Below, piece after piece: positions 13,944-22,096 of a stretch of 26,493 bases of DNA. Position 1 is the stretch's first letter. Each line of letters starts with the position of its first letter. The stretch is from a virus, in the IMG/VR virus record IMGVR_UViG_3300042881_002984, positions 1 through 26,493 of that record, one strand, 5' to 3'. The notes under the pieces were generated by a model. That model had not been told where the DNA came from. It made no database searches and saw only the letters and a program-made list of their open reading frames with translations. The position numbers and the translations under genes are program-made.

Positions 13944-15872
13944 GTGATTACTTGGACGGTAAACACCACGGCGGCTGTCAGCACTTCCGTGTCGGGCTCC
14001 AACTCGTCCACGCATAGCAGGAGCGTCACAGGAACTTATCTTTCCAATACTGGAAGCGGCCCGTCACAAACAAAAACGAATAGCTTTTTTACGCAGGGCA
14101 GTTCGTCCTCAAGTTTTAGCTCCGTTACTTCAAACGGCACTACGCTTGCCACCAATTACTCAACGACATTCCTGTCCACCTCACAGTTTGCTTTCGATGT
14201 GGCCGCAGGAAACCAAACCAACACAAGCGGACGCACCATAAACTCAACCACGGCGTCGGTTAATGTGCAAACCACGACCGCAAGCACACGCGAATACACG
14301 TTCTATCCAACGACACTTGCCAGCGTGGCAACGAGTGGGTGGAGCTACGATTCGGAGCAGTCATTGTTTACCGCCACGGCGGGTGAGGTTTCCAGTATAA
14401 CGCTGGCGACTTTTACGCAATCTTCTCAAGAAACATTCATCACCACCACAAACTCAGGAACGGCATCCGATGGCGGCCACAGACAAACGCACTACCGAGC
14501 GGATCGGTTCACGCGGCCCGTGTTTGTTAATGGGGTTGAAATAGCCCAAACGCAGCACGAAGTCTTGTGGGCCGCAAATGCACCAGCCAGCGAGCCCTTG
14601 GATGTCGCGGGCTATCCCGCCAGTGAATCAGCCACAACTGCAACCTCGTTTGTGCAAAATCCGCCCTCGCAGACGATGGCGCTCGTCTCGACTTCCGCTT
14701 CTACAACGCCTGTCAGCAAGACGATCACCACTTCCAAATACACCGTAACCTTTGACGAAGCAGACCCAGCCGCGCCGTTGGCGACTTTCACCGTTGGAAC
14801 TATCGCGGGCTACCAGCTTCCGATTGTTACGGATGTTGTGCAGCGAGCAACCGCCACAAAATCGGCGTCAAGCAGCTACGGAATCGGCCCCAGCGAGTCG
14901 TTTGTCCTCACGCAAAACTCTTGGTCAACAGGAACGCGGTGGCTTACCAGCGTCGAAACCTATTCTGGCTTCTATCGCACCAGCACAATCCGAGAGCGGA
15001 GGGGGCTCTATGTCAGCACGACTGAAAACCGCTCGGCGGTCAACAGCGTTTTGGTTTCTTCAACAAGCATCAGCGACCGAACTCTTGACGGAAACACGAC
15101 CAACTACTCTTCAAGTGCCTCCGAAATAGCCGGGGGGGGCGCGGCATTTTCCGCCGTCCCGATCGTGTGGCAAACAGAGCGGGCGCTTGGAACTGGGCGA
15201 TTTGTTTTTGAGGAAATCGGAGATGCCGCAACCTCTCTGTTTTTTTACGGAAAAGGCAATTTTGTGGTCAATGGTCAGACGGGCGCGGCCATCACGGGAC
15301 TGCCAGAGTGTGATCTGGTCTTTAACGACGAGCAGCCGAATCCAATTTGGGCAAAGGTGCATCGCAATGAGGGATTTGCTTTAACGGCGAGGCCTGGCAC
15401 CTACGACCTCGATCCATCGGGCCAATCTTTCACGGCGGGCAAGCTGTCTGTTTCTGGGAACTCGTTTACCTCAAGCACAAACGACAGCGTTACGTCGGGG
15501 TCTGCAAGCGGAAGTTTTGGCCTGAGTCATCCAGCCTTGGAAAACGCGGGCCGAGCGATTGCCCAAGATTTCGCTGGCTTCCCCAATATTGAAGGGCGCG
15601 CAGCGGGCGGCTCACCAAGCCCTGACGAAACGGTTGTCGGGGCAACTCGGCAAGGGGCATACCGCGTTTATTTTCCGTCAGCGCCAGCCACGACCACTTA
15701 CTTTTCAAGGCAAATCAAGACCAGCGCCACGGGCGAGCTTGCGATCAGTGCGCTGGAGGCGCTTTCGTATTTCGTCCCGCAGACAAATCTGGCCGACACG
15801 TCGCCAGTTGGACAAACCATGACGGTGTGGCCTGTGGCCCGAAATGCAAACAGCCAGTTTAGTGCTTGGTAG
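13944..15872 (+). CDS. large Ser/Thr-rich tail-tip or fibre protein
   Basis: A 642-aa protein from GTG at 13944, 2 nt after the previous stop; the open frame upstream is the shadow of the preceding gene. It is extremely rich in Ser, Thr, Asn and Gly from the start (ITWTVNTTAAVSTSVSGSNS, FFTQGSSSSSFSSVTSNGTT, SGRTINSTTASVNVQTTTAS). Extended beta segments with aromatic residues follow, and a C-terminal part (about 540-640) ends YFVPQTNLADTSPVGQTMTV. By position and size it is the best candidate for the central tip or host-contact protein in place of lambda J. Low-complexity Ser/Thr tracts are good O-glycosylation targets, and a glycosyltransferase gene follows. I find no recognised domain. Confidence 0.6.
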   Translation: MITWTVNTTAAVSTSVSGSNSSTHSRSVTGTYLSNTGSGPSQTKTNSFFTQGSSSSSFSSVTSNGTTLATNYSTTFLSTSQFAFDVAAGNQTNTSGRTINSTTASVNVQTTTASTREYTFYPTTLASVATSGWSYDSEQSLFTATAGEVSSITLATFTQSSQETFITTTNSGTASDGGHRQTHYRADRFTRPVFVNGVEIAQTQHEVLWAANAPASEPLDVAGYPASESATTATSFVQNPPSQTMALVSTSASTTPVSKTITTSKYTVTFDEADPAAPLATFTVGTIAGYQLPIVTDVVQRATATKSASSSYGIGPSESFVLTQNSWSTGTRWLTSVETYSGFYRTSTIRERRGLYVSTTENRSAVNSVLVSSTSISDRTLDGNTTNYSSSASEIAGGGAAFSAVPIVWQTERALGTGRFVFEEIGDAATSLFFYGKGNFVVNGQTGAAITGLPECDLVFNDEQPNPIWAKVHRNEGFALTARPGTYDLDPSGQSFTAGKLSVSGNSFTSSTNDSVTSGSASGSFGLSHPALENAGRAIAQDFAGFPNIEGRAAGGSPSPDETVVGATRQGAYRVYFPSAPATTTYFSRQIKTSATGELAISALEALSYFVPQTNLADTSPVGQTMTVWPVARNANSQFSAW

Positions 15873-15875
15873 CCT

Positions 15876-15897
15876 TTGACACTGCCGCCGCCTCCGA
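15876..15897 (+). promoter_or_regulatory. TTGACA element before the second glycosyltransferase
   Basis: TTGACAC starts 22 nt before the GTG at 15898, in the 25-nt gap after the Ser/Thr-rich gene. CACT (15880-15883) and AGTG (15897-15900), which includes the start codon, can pair. Confidence 0.55.
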
Positions 15898-16911
15898 GTG
15901 CTGGCGATAGCGACATACGCAACAAGGTCTTACTTCTATGCTTGGCCGCAGTTTCTGAGGCGCATCGCCGCCGCAGCCGGGCACCACGCCGAGGCGCATT
16001 TTGTTCTGGCAACCGACCAGAGCGAGGAGGCCAAGCAGGCCATTGAGAGCGCCCGCCACGAACTGCCCGAAGGCTGGCGTATCCAAGCCATAACCCTGCC
16101 GCTCGATGACGGAGGGGCCGAGGGCAAGGACTACCAGACGCCCGCACAAATGCGGATTGCCGCATTGCAGGGGGCCGCGTTTGCCGCTGCGAGAAAGATC
16201 CGCGCTACGGCCTTGTGGTCGGTGGAGGCCGACAACCTTGTCCCGGCAGATGCCCTCCGGGTGGCCGAGTGGGCGCTGACCATGCCGCAGGCAGACGGCT
16301 CGCCTTACTACGAGGTCGCGGCGGTCACTTACCCGAATGGCTTATTCTTAGGCGGCAACGGGAGCCCAAATCATCCAATCTGCGAAGACTTCAACGAGAA
16401 GGAGCGCAAGCTCCCGCCCCGCCTTGTCCGCGCGTTAGAGGTGTGCCGAGAACGGCTAAAGACCGAGCCAACCAGCGAGAAAGAAGGCAAGCGTCTTGGG
16501 CGGCTTGCCGAGCGCGTGAAGAAATGCCCGCCAGACGGAAACGTGTTTGAAGTCACGGCCAAGCACGGATGGCGCAGGCGCGGGTGGATGGACTTTGCTT
16601 ACCCTGGCATTGGTCGCGGGGCCATCGTGCCGTCAGATTGGTGCGGCCTCGGCTGCACCCTCCTGTCGGCCAAAGCGCTGGCGCTGGCCGATTTTAGCGG
16701 CTACGACGGCAGGGGAACGCAAGACCTGTTCCTTTGCTGGCATCGCTGGCACCCGGCAGCGCTGCGGATTGCCTGCGTCCCGCATTGTGTCGCCGACCAT
16801 GTGAAGCGCGACAAGGACGGCAAGATCGTCCACCACCGGGCCTACCACGAAACAGAAGGCGAATACCGAGGACATCTCCGCGTTCGTCAGCAGCAATGGA
16901 TGCCATGTTAG
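15898..16911 (+). CDS. glycosyltransferase-like protein
   Basis: A 337-aa protein. The N-terminus LAIATYATRSYFYAWPQFLRRI, the later HFVLATDQSEEAK strand and the acidic metal-site-like WSVEADNLVPADALRVAEWAL fit a GT-A fold family-2-like transferase. A C-terminal acidic/His part (GYDGRGTQDLFLCWHRWHPAAL, then ADHVKRDK) matches the usual acceptor-side region. It starts with GTG behind a TTGACAC element and overlaps the epimerase-like gene at its 3' end. It sits between a Ser/Thr-rich tail protein and an RmlC-like protein, so glycosylation of a tail protein or of a host surface polymer is the likely theme. The donor and acceptor cannot be read from sequence. Confidence 0.6.
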   Translation: MLAIATYATRSYFYAWPQFLRRIAAAAGHHAEAHFVLATDQSEEAKQAIESARHELPEGWRIQAITLPLDDGGAEGKDYQTPAQMRIAALQGAAFAAARKIRATALWSVEADNLVPADALRVAEWALTMPQADGSPYYEVAAVTYPNGLFLGGNGSPNHPICEDFNEKERKLPPRLVRALEVCRERLKTEPTSEKEGKRLGRLAERVKKCPPDGNVFEVTAKHGWRRRGWMDFAYPGIGRGAIVPSDWCGLGCTLLSAKALALADFSGYDGRGTQDLFLCWHRWHPAALRIACVPHCVADHVKRDKDGKIVHHRAYHETEGEYRGHLRVRQQQWMPC

Positions 16912-17333
16912 CCGAGATCCGCCCACTCACGGCGCACCTCGATGAGCGGGGCAGGCTAACCGAAATCTTTCGGGCTTCGGATGACGCGCACGGATTCGGT
17001 CAGGCATACATCACGACCTGCGCGGCGGGCGTGGTGAAGGCATGGCACCGCCACAAGCTGCAAGTGGATCGCTGGTATTGCGTAGCAGGCGCGGCCAAGG
17101 TCGGCATCTGGGACGCCGAGGCCAAGCGGGGGCAAACCATCATCCTTTCCGCCGACGCCCCGCAGCTTCTCATCATCCCAGCAGGGTTGTTTCACGGCTT
17201 CACCCCGTGCCACAGCCACCGCGAGGCGGCGATTCTTAACCTTCCATCCCGCGAATACGATCCCGCCAATCCTGACGAGGAGCGCCGGGGGCCGCTGGCT
17301 TTTCCATTTCGGTGGGACGTAGAGAGCCGTTAG
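16905..17333 (+). CDS. RmlC-like cupin, dTDP-sugar epimerase family
   Basis: A 142-aa cupin resembling dTDP-4-dehydrorhamnose 3,5-epimerase. Visible are HLDERGRLTEIFR near the N-terminus, VKAWHRHKLQVDRWYCVAG (the catalytic-His and substrate strand), GIWD, LLIIPAGLFHGF and the closing EYDPANPDEERRG and FPFRWD. Typical RmlC proteins are longer (about 180 aa), so this is a compact version, more like the short phage or sugar-isomerase-type relatives. It would change the stereochemistry of a nucleotide-linked keto-sugar. It overlaps the glycosyltransferase gene by 7 nt; ATG at 16896 is an alternative start three codons earlier. The pairing implies a small sugar-supply and transfer module carried by the phage. 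Confidence 0.7.
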   Translation: MLAEIRPLTAHLDERGRLTEIFRASDDAHGFGQAYITTCAAGVVKAWHRHKLQVDRWYCVAGAAKVGIWDAEAKRGQTIILSADAPQLLIIPAGLFHGFTPCHSHREAAILNLPSREYDPANPDEERRGPLAFPFRWDVESR

Positions 17334-17340
17334 CGGCTTT
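17325..17340 (+). terminator. weak hairpin at the end of the epimerase gene
   Basis: AGCCG (17325-17329), a 4-nt loop, then CGGCT (17334-17338) form a 5-bp stem followed by only TTT, which runs into the next TTGACAC element. It could be a weak attenuator; evidence is thin. Confidence 0.25.
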
Positions 17341-17364
17341 GACACAGAGGGCGAGGGCAAGGCC
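17339..17364 (+). promoter_or_regulatory. TTGACA element before the first BppU-like gene
   Basis: TTGACAC starts 26 nt before the ATG at 17365, the longest spacing of the set. Unlike the other copies, purine-rich GAGGG and AAGG stretches lie between it and the start. Confidence 0.5.
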
Positions 17365-17901
17365 ATGCGCGTCTATATCAACCTCGACACATCCGAATTT
17401 GTCGTTTCCCCCGTCCTGACGCAACGGGTCAACACGCATTACTTTGTTCGCCGCGACACCGTGCCCGTCGAGGTGCAGTTTGTCCGTAATGGCGGCGTGG
17501 TCGAGTTGGGAGCCGGGGCCACGGGGCAGCTTGGGATCAAAAAGACCTACACGGGCAGCTTCCTCGCCAACGATGCGGGGTGGACGAAGACAGGCGCGGG
17601 AACCAGCACGGTTTACCAGTTCGACCTGGCGCTAAACACCACCGAGCTTTCCGCCGAGTTTAATCCTGACGCGGACACAGACTCAATCACGGCCAAGTTT
17701 GAAATTTCTTGGACAGTCAGCGGCACGACGTCCAGCACCATGCCGTGCGAGTGTGTGATCTACAACGATGTGATTCGCGGGACGGAAGGCTCTGTCAGCT
17801 TTGCCAACACCATGAACCAGTTTGATCTGCGGGCCAGCGACAACACGATTTGGCGCGTGACGATCGACGCGGATGGAGTTTTGACCACACAGAAAATTTA
17901 A
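17365..17901 (+). CDS. baseplate / fibre-adaptor protein, BppU-N-like
   Basis: A 178-aa beta-rich protein. RRDTVPVEVQFVRNGGVVEL, followed by ITAKFEISWTV and a C-terminal WRVTIDADGVLTTQKI, resembles the N-terminal domain of siphophage baseplate upper proteins, which typically begin with a charged strand pair and a ligand-side beta sandwich. It would link the tail tip to the receptor-binding fibre. It starts behind a TTGACAC element, and the next gene begins 1 nt after its stop, so the two are probably cotranslated. Similarity is by pattern only; a plain minor tail protein is the alternative. Confidence 0.5.
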   Translation: MRVYINLDTSEFVVSPVLTQRVNTHYFVRRDTVPVEVQFVRNGGVVELGAGATGQLGIKKTYTGSFLANDAGWTKTGAGTSTVYQFDLALNTTELSAEFNPDADTDSITAKFEISWTVSGTTSSTMPCECVIYNDVIRGTEGSVSFANTMNQFDLRASDNTIWRVTIDADGVLTTQKI

Positions 17902-17902
17902 C

Positions 17903-18427
17903 ATGAAAACCTTTTTCACCCTCCTCCTCGCCACCCTCTGCGCGGCAACAAGCTACGGGCAGACGATGAAGGCGCTGATGTATAACACGAACGGGCGCAT
18001 CGCTTACAGCGGAACCAACGAGCTAATGTTCACAAATGCCGTTGGTTTTGCCGAGGGCGACTTGGAAATCACGGAGGCTGGCGGTATTGCGTGGGCTGGA
18101 GAACTGAAATACGAACCGGAGTCACAAACCTTTTTTTCGGCTTTGCAGTTTTCCTCGACCAATGTTTCCGCCGCCACCCGCACCAACTTGTCTCTCGGTG
18201 CCACATGGCTCTCCATCACCAACGTGACCAATTTCCGCTCGGCTATTGGCTTGGGGCTCCCCGCCCTGACCAACACCAGCAACGTCACCACGATGCGGGC
18301 GCTGGCGGGCAGCACGAATACAAATCAGCCGTTTAGCGGGACGTTTACATTCACAGACGGAGATGGATTGAACAGTTATTCCGCAGTTGTTTCAAACGGC
18401 ATAATTGTTTCCGTTACGGAGTATTAA
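17903..18427 (+). CDS. exported protein with signal peptide, function unknown
   Basis: A 174-aa protein with a clear Sec signal peptide: MKTFFTLLLATLCAATSYGQ, with basic n-region, hydrophobic core and probable cleavage after SYG. The mature part is Thr/Asn/Ser-rich and beta-like, with ATWLSITNVTNFRSAIGLGLPALT and a C-terminal TFTFTDGDGLNSYSAVVSNGIIV that resembles the closing beta strand of trimeric fibre tips. It lies between two baseplate-like genes in one tight operon (1 nt after the previous stop, CTAACATG/TTAACATG-type context). Export of a protein from inside a tail operon is unusual. It may coat the host surface, act in superinfection exclusion, or be a displayed adhesin. Confidence 0.55.
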   Translation: MKTFFTLLLATLCAATSYGQTMKALMYNTNGRIAYSGTNELMFTNAVGFAEGDLEITEAGGIAWAGELKYEPESQTFFSALQFSSTNVSAATRTNLSLGATWLSITNVTNFRSAIGLGLPALTNTSNVTTMRALAGSTNTNQPFSGTFTFTDGDGLNSYSAVVSNGIIVSVTEY

Positions 18428-18428
18428 C

Positions 18429-18614
18429 ATGAGCATCCACGACCCCATCGATTTCTTTTCGCGGCCACTCATCGGCGTCTCGACCTCCCTCGGCAGCGTG
18501 ATTGTGAGCCTGCTGCCGCACCTTGAGACTGCCGCACGCTTAGGAGTCCTTGGACTCGGCCTCGTCGCGGGACTGCTGACCGTTCGCAAAGCATGGAGGG
18601 ATCGGAACAAATGA
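18429..18614 (+). CDS. small two-helix membrane protein (holin-like)
   Basis: A 61-aa protein with two predicted membrane segments (about 14-30, PLIGVSTSLGSVIVSLLP, and 37-52, RLGVLGLGLVAGLLTV) and a basic C-terminal tail RKAWRDRNK. This architecture fits a class II holin or antiholin. It has a GGAG sequence 8 nt before ATG and its end overlaps the next start (ATGA). It is separated by about 4 kb from the main lysis genes, so a second holin, an antiholin, or a membrane partner of the neighbouring secreted protein are all possible. Confidence 0.5.
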   Translation: MSIHDPIDFFSRPLIGVSTSLGSVIVSLLPHLETAARLGVLGLGLVAGLLTVRKAWRDRNK

Positions 18615-18976
18615 GCGCGTGCAATTCCTCACAGGCTGATCTTTGCTGGACGCGGGGCGACTCTGGGCGGCTCGATGTCTCGGTCAAAGACACGGACGGC
18701 GCGGCCTACAACCTTACAGGGGCCACGCTTTTTTTGACGGTGAAGTCCGCGCTCACCGATGCAGATTCTGCCGCTGTGATTCGCAAAGAGGTCACGAGCC
18801 ACAGCAACGCGACGGGTGGGATTTCCCACTTTGATCTTCTGACCACGGACAACGCCACCGCAGGGACGCGCTATTACGATGTTCAAGTAAAAGATTCGAC
18901 CAACAAAATCTACACGCTTTTCGGCGGCTTGTGGAAAGTCCTCTCCGACGTAACCACTCGCACCGCACCGCTCTAA
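18611..18976 (+). CDS. BppU-N-like baseplate protein
   Basis: A 121-aa protein with the pattern of a baseplate upper protein N-terminal domain. It reads WTRGDSGRLDVSVKDTDG, YNLTGATLFLTVKSA, ISHFDLLTTDNATAGTRYYDVQVKD and TLFGGLWKVLSDVTTRTAP. It would form the adaptor ring that carries the receptor-binding protein. The start ATG overlaps the membrane protein stop and has GGAGGG about 11 nt upstream. The tail fibre gene starts 1 nt after its stop, which supports a physical partnership. The match is by motif pattern, and is stronger than for the 17365 gene. Confidence 0.65.
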   Translation: MSACNSSQADLCWTRGDSGRLDVSVKDTDGAAYNLTGATLFLTVKSALTDADSAAVIRKEVTSHSNATGGISHFDLLTTDNATAGTRYYDVQVKDSTNKIYTLFGGLWKVLSDVTTRTAPL

Positions 18977-18977
18977 C

Positions 18978-21422
18978 ATGGCCGCGTATCACAAAGTCGA
19001 GGTCAGCCTGAACACCAACGCGGTCGAGGTTGGGATTCCTTCGCCGCAGACAGTCAATGTTGTCGTGCCGACCATTGGCCCGGCTGGCCCGACTGGCAGC
19101 GTCGGCCCCGTTGGCCCAACTGGCCCCCAAGGCGTGCCGGGCACCGGGCTGGAAGTCCTGACCACGCAGGGCGATCTTCTCTACCAAGGTGCGTCCACCG
19201 GGCAGCGCCTCGCCATCGGCACAAGCGGCCAAGTGCTAAAGGTCGCCAACGGCATCCCCGCGTGGGGCAACGAGTCGGGTGCGGTCACGAGCGTTAATGG
19301 CGAGACGGGCGCAGTTTCCTTGAGTGCGGCAGACGTAGGAGCCGCCGCTGCCGCGCACACCCACGATGGCACACAGGTCGAAATCGTTGCAGATGACGCC
19401 ACTGGCCCCGTTTTAGCGGCTGGATTTAGCGAAGGCAGCGGCGTCAATGGCATTTATTGGCCCACGGACACAACGGCCAACGCTTTGTTAGTTTACAAGC
19501 TGAACCGAACCTACGGAATGTTTTTTGAGGCTGGCCGCTGGCACATTTACGAACTTGCGCCACTCAGCGCAAACATTGTTGTCAGTAGCGACTTAGACGA
19601 TACGGATTACCCGCATCAATCAAACTGGCCGACAGGATCTGTAACAAAGGCGAGTCTTTCAAATTTTGGCGACAATGCGGCGCAGCAATTTCGTTTTGTT
19701 GGCGATAGTATGGCTGTGACAGATGTCACCAATGCCGTCAGCACCTCCGACAGCCGCCTTTCCGACAGCCGCCAGCCCACGCTCCACGGATCAACCCACC
19801 ACACAGGCGAGACGGATGCTATTGCCGCGCACCAAATTAACGGGCAGACGATTTTCTCGGTGACAAGCGTCAATTATAGCGCCGATCAAACGCTGCCAGC
19901 TAATCGCGCAAGGCAGATTACTGTTTCCAACACCAATGCAAGCGGCATCACGCTGACATTGCCGACACAAGCAGAAGGCACCCTAAATGGCGACACCTAC
20001 GTCATTGTGGGCGGCAGCACAATGAGCGGGCCGATTACGATTCGTGGCGTGGTAAATCTTTCGCCGCTTGTTTACAACACGCTCGTCACAATCACGGCCA
20101 CAGGGCAGCAATACCGCTTGCGCTCTGGCGGCGGCACTTCTGGAAATTGGTCGCTCATCCCTGTCGATACCCACACCCACACAGGCTCCCAAGTAAGTGT
20201 CGGCACCACCGCCAACCTACCACTCAAAACAGGCACCAACGGCGTCATCGAGGCGGGTTCTTTCGGCACCTCGGCAGGGACGTTTTGCGAGGGGAACGAT
20301 GCGCGGTTGAGTGACGCGAGGAACCCGACGAGCCATGCCGCGAGCCATGCCGCTGGGGGGACGGATGAGCTTTTTGATCAGGATTTAAATACTACGGACG
20401 TAGTTGGTTTTGCCGAAGTGCAAAGTTACGGGGCGGTTTCGGTTGGCAACGAAGCGGACGGCACACCATTCTATAGAGCTATTTTTGCTAATACTACCGC
20501 AACTGATGACCGAGTTTTGACGCTCCCAGACGCCTCTGGCACCATAGCTCTTGTTGGGGACGCGCCCGCCTCCCACACCCACGTTGTCGCAGACGTTACA
20601 GGCGCAGCCGCCAGCGGCTCCATCACCACCTCTGGCCTCACGCAAGCCACCGCAAGAATTTTGGGCCGCACGACCGCCAGCACAGGTGCCATCGAGGAGA
20701 TCCAAATCGGATCGGGCTTGAGTCTTTCGGCGGGGGAGTTGTCGGCTACGTCATCGGGCGGCATCTCCGCAGTCGGCGCATCCACCGCCGATGTGTTGAG
20801 CGTGTCGGGGTCTGATCTGGTGGCCGATGACCCAAACGCCGACCGCATCGTTTTCTGGGACGATAGCGAGGGCAAGCTGCGGTATCTGGAGGCGGGATCG
20901 GGGTTGTCGATTAGCGGCACGACGATGACGGCTACGGCCAGCGGAGGATCAAAGACCTACGCCGTCTTCACCGCCGAACACAACCAACCGCCTGCCACCG
21001 CCTTCGCCACCCTCGACACCCGCAACAGCATCGCCGTCCTCGACTTCGATGACGCCACCGATGAAAGCGCCGTCTTCGTCAGCATCATCCCCGAAGCCGC
21101 CTCACTCGGAAGCGGCCTCAAGATCCGCCTGCACTGGATGGCAACCACCGCGACCTCTGGCAACGTGGTCTGGGATGTGTCTTTGGAACGCATGACCACC
21201 GACTTGGATTCAGACTCTTTCGACACCATTGCCAGCGGCACCGCAGCGGCCAACGGCACCAGCGGCATCTTGACCGTGACCGAAATCACCCTGACCACCA
21301 TCGACTCCGTGACGGCGGGTGACGGCTACCGCCTCAAGGTCACACGGGATGCGAACAATGCCAGCGACACCATGACAGGCGATGCGGAGTTGGTCGTTTG
21401 CGAAGTAAGGAGCGCGGCGTAA
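18978..21422 (+). CDS. tail fibre with collagen-like segment
   Basis: An 814-aa protein built as a trimeric fibre. After a short N-terminal domain, residues 34-54 are seven consecutive Gly-x-y triplets, a collagen-like shaft. GDLLYQGASTGQRLAIGTSGQVLKV and VTSVNGETGAVSLSAADVGA then follow, both standard phage fibre units. Two related repeats, SDSRLSDSRQPTLHGSTHHTG and DARLSDARNPTSHAASHAAG, sit in the middle. The C-terminal 150 residues (SGSKTYAVFTAEHNQPPATAFATLDTRN onwards) form a beta-rich tip, the probable receptor-binding part. It lies in an operon with the BppU-like proteins. There is no visible chaperone motif at the C-terminus. The start is ATG in the TCTAACATG context. Confidence 0.85.
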   Translation: MAAYHKVEVSLNTNAVEVGIPSPQTVNVVVPTIGPAGPTGSVGPVGPTGPQGVPGTGLEVLTTQGDLLYQGASTGQRLAIGTSGQVLKVANGIPAWGNESGAVTSVNGETGAVSLSAADVGAAAAAHTHDGTQVEIVADDATGPVLAAGFSEGSGVNGIYWPTDTTANALLVYKLNRTYGMFFEAGRWHIYELAPLSANIVVSSDLDDTDYPHQSNWPTGSVTKASLSNFGDNAAQQFRFVGDSMAVTDVTNAVSTSDSRLSDSRQPTLHGSTHHTGETDAIAAHQINGQTIFSVTSVNYSADQTLPANRARQITVSNTNASGITLTLPTQAEGTLNGDTYVIVGGSTMSGPITIRGVVNLSPLVYNTLVTITATGQQYRLRSGGGTSGNWSLIPVDTHTHTGSQVSVGTTANLPLKTGTNGVIEAGSFGTSAGTFCEGNDARLSDARNPTSHAASHAAGGTDELFDQDLNTTDVVGFAEVQSYGAVSVGNEADGTPFYRAIFANTTATDDRVLTLPDASGTIALVGDAPASHTHVVADVTGAAASGSITTSGLTQATARILGRTTASTGAIEEIQIGSGLSLSAGELSATSSGGISAVGASTADVLSVSGSDLVADDPNADRIVFWDDSEGKLRYLEAGSGLSISGTTMTATASGGSKTYAVFTAEHNQPPATAFATLDTRNSIAVLDFDDATDESAVFVSIIPEAASLGSGLKIRLHWMATTATSGNVVWDVSLERMTTDLDSDSFDTIASGTAAANGTSGILTVTEITLTTIDSVTAGDGYRLKVTRDANNASDTMTGDAELVVCEVRSAA

Positions 21423-21424
21423 AT

Positions 21425-22096
21425 ATGGCTTACGGATTTACAGCCAGCCCACAGGCAAACATTACTGGAACCTATACCAGCCACCTTGGACTTACAAAAT
21501 TCACATTGGCTCTGTGGATAAGGCGCGATTCTTCAGGCTCTCAGCAAGGTGTTGGATTCAATTCTGGCAGCGGCGTGACGGAAACGAGCCACAGATCGCA
21601 TATCACTCACTTTACTGACAATAGGATGTATTTCGTCATTTGTAATGGATCTTCAACAAATGGAAACGGAAATACATTGCAAAACATAACAGGATGGAAC
21701 CACTGGGCAATGGTATTTGACGGAACACAGCCCACTAATGCAACGCGACTGAATGGCTATGTTAACGGAGTTTCGCAGTCCCTTACATTCTCTGGAAGTA
21801 TACCGTCCTCACTATCCAGCAATGCGGTTAACCAACAGCTTAACATAGGATGGAACAGGGCAAACAATGTTTATAGCGTTGGAGCGATGGCAGAATTTTC
21901 CACTTGGGAAGATGCACTGACTGCAGAAGAAATCGCATCTCTCTCTAAAGGTTTTACGCCGTCAAACATTAGGCCCGACAAGCTATTGTCTCACATTCCG
22001 CTTTTAAGAAATTTGCAAGACGTTGTAGCGGCAAACGCTTTGACCAATACAAGCGGCAACGCCACCGTCGCCAACCACCCGCGAGTTTATGCCTAA
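21425..22096 (+). CDS. LamG-like (concanavalin fold) tail protein
   Basis: A 223-aa protein with the LamG/jelly-roll signature: FTLALWIRRDSSGSQQGVGF, WNHWAMVFDGTQ, LNGYVNGVSQSLTFSG, LNIGWN and GAMAEFSTWEDALTAEEI. This fold commonly binds carbohydrate and is widespread as a terminal domain of phage receptor-binding proteins. The sequence is clearly A+T-richer than the flanking fibre and accessory genes and uses ATA and AGA codons more, suggesting separate acquisition. AAGGAG lies 12 nt before the ATG, and the stop overlaps the next gene by 8 nt. It is likely an accessory receptor binder. Confidence 0.7.
   Translation: MAYGFTASPQANITGTYTSHLGLTKFTLALWIRRDSSGSQQGVGFNSGSGVTETSHRSHITHFTDNRMYFVICNGSSTNGNGNTLQNITGWNHWAMVFDGTQPTNATRLNGYVNGVSQSLTFSGSIPSSLSSNAVNQQLNIGWNRANNVYSVGAMAEFSTWEDALTAEEIASLSKGFTPSNIRPDKLLSHIPLLRNLQDVVAANALTNTSGNATVANHPRVYA

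Noticed and set aside
19079-19144. Collagen-like repeat as a DNA tandem repeat or CRISPR
   Set aside because: It is a coding Gly-x-y segment of the tail fibre; repeat units are degenerate and there are no spacers.
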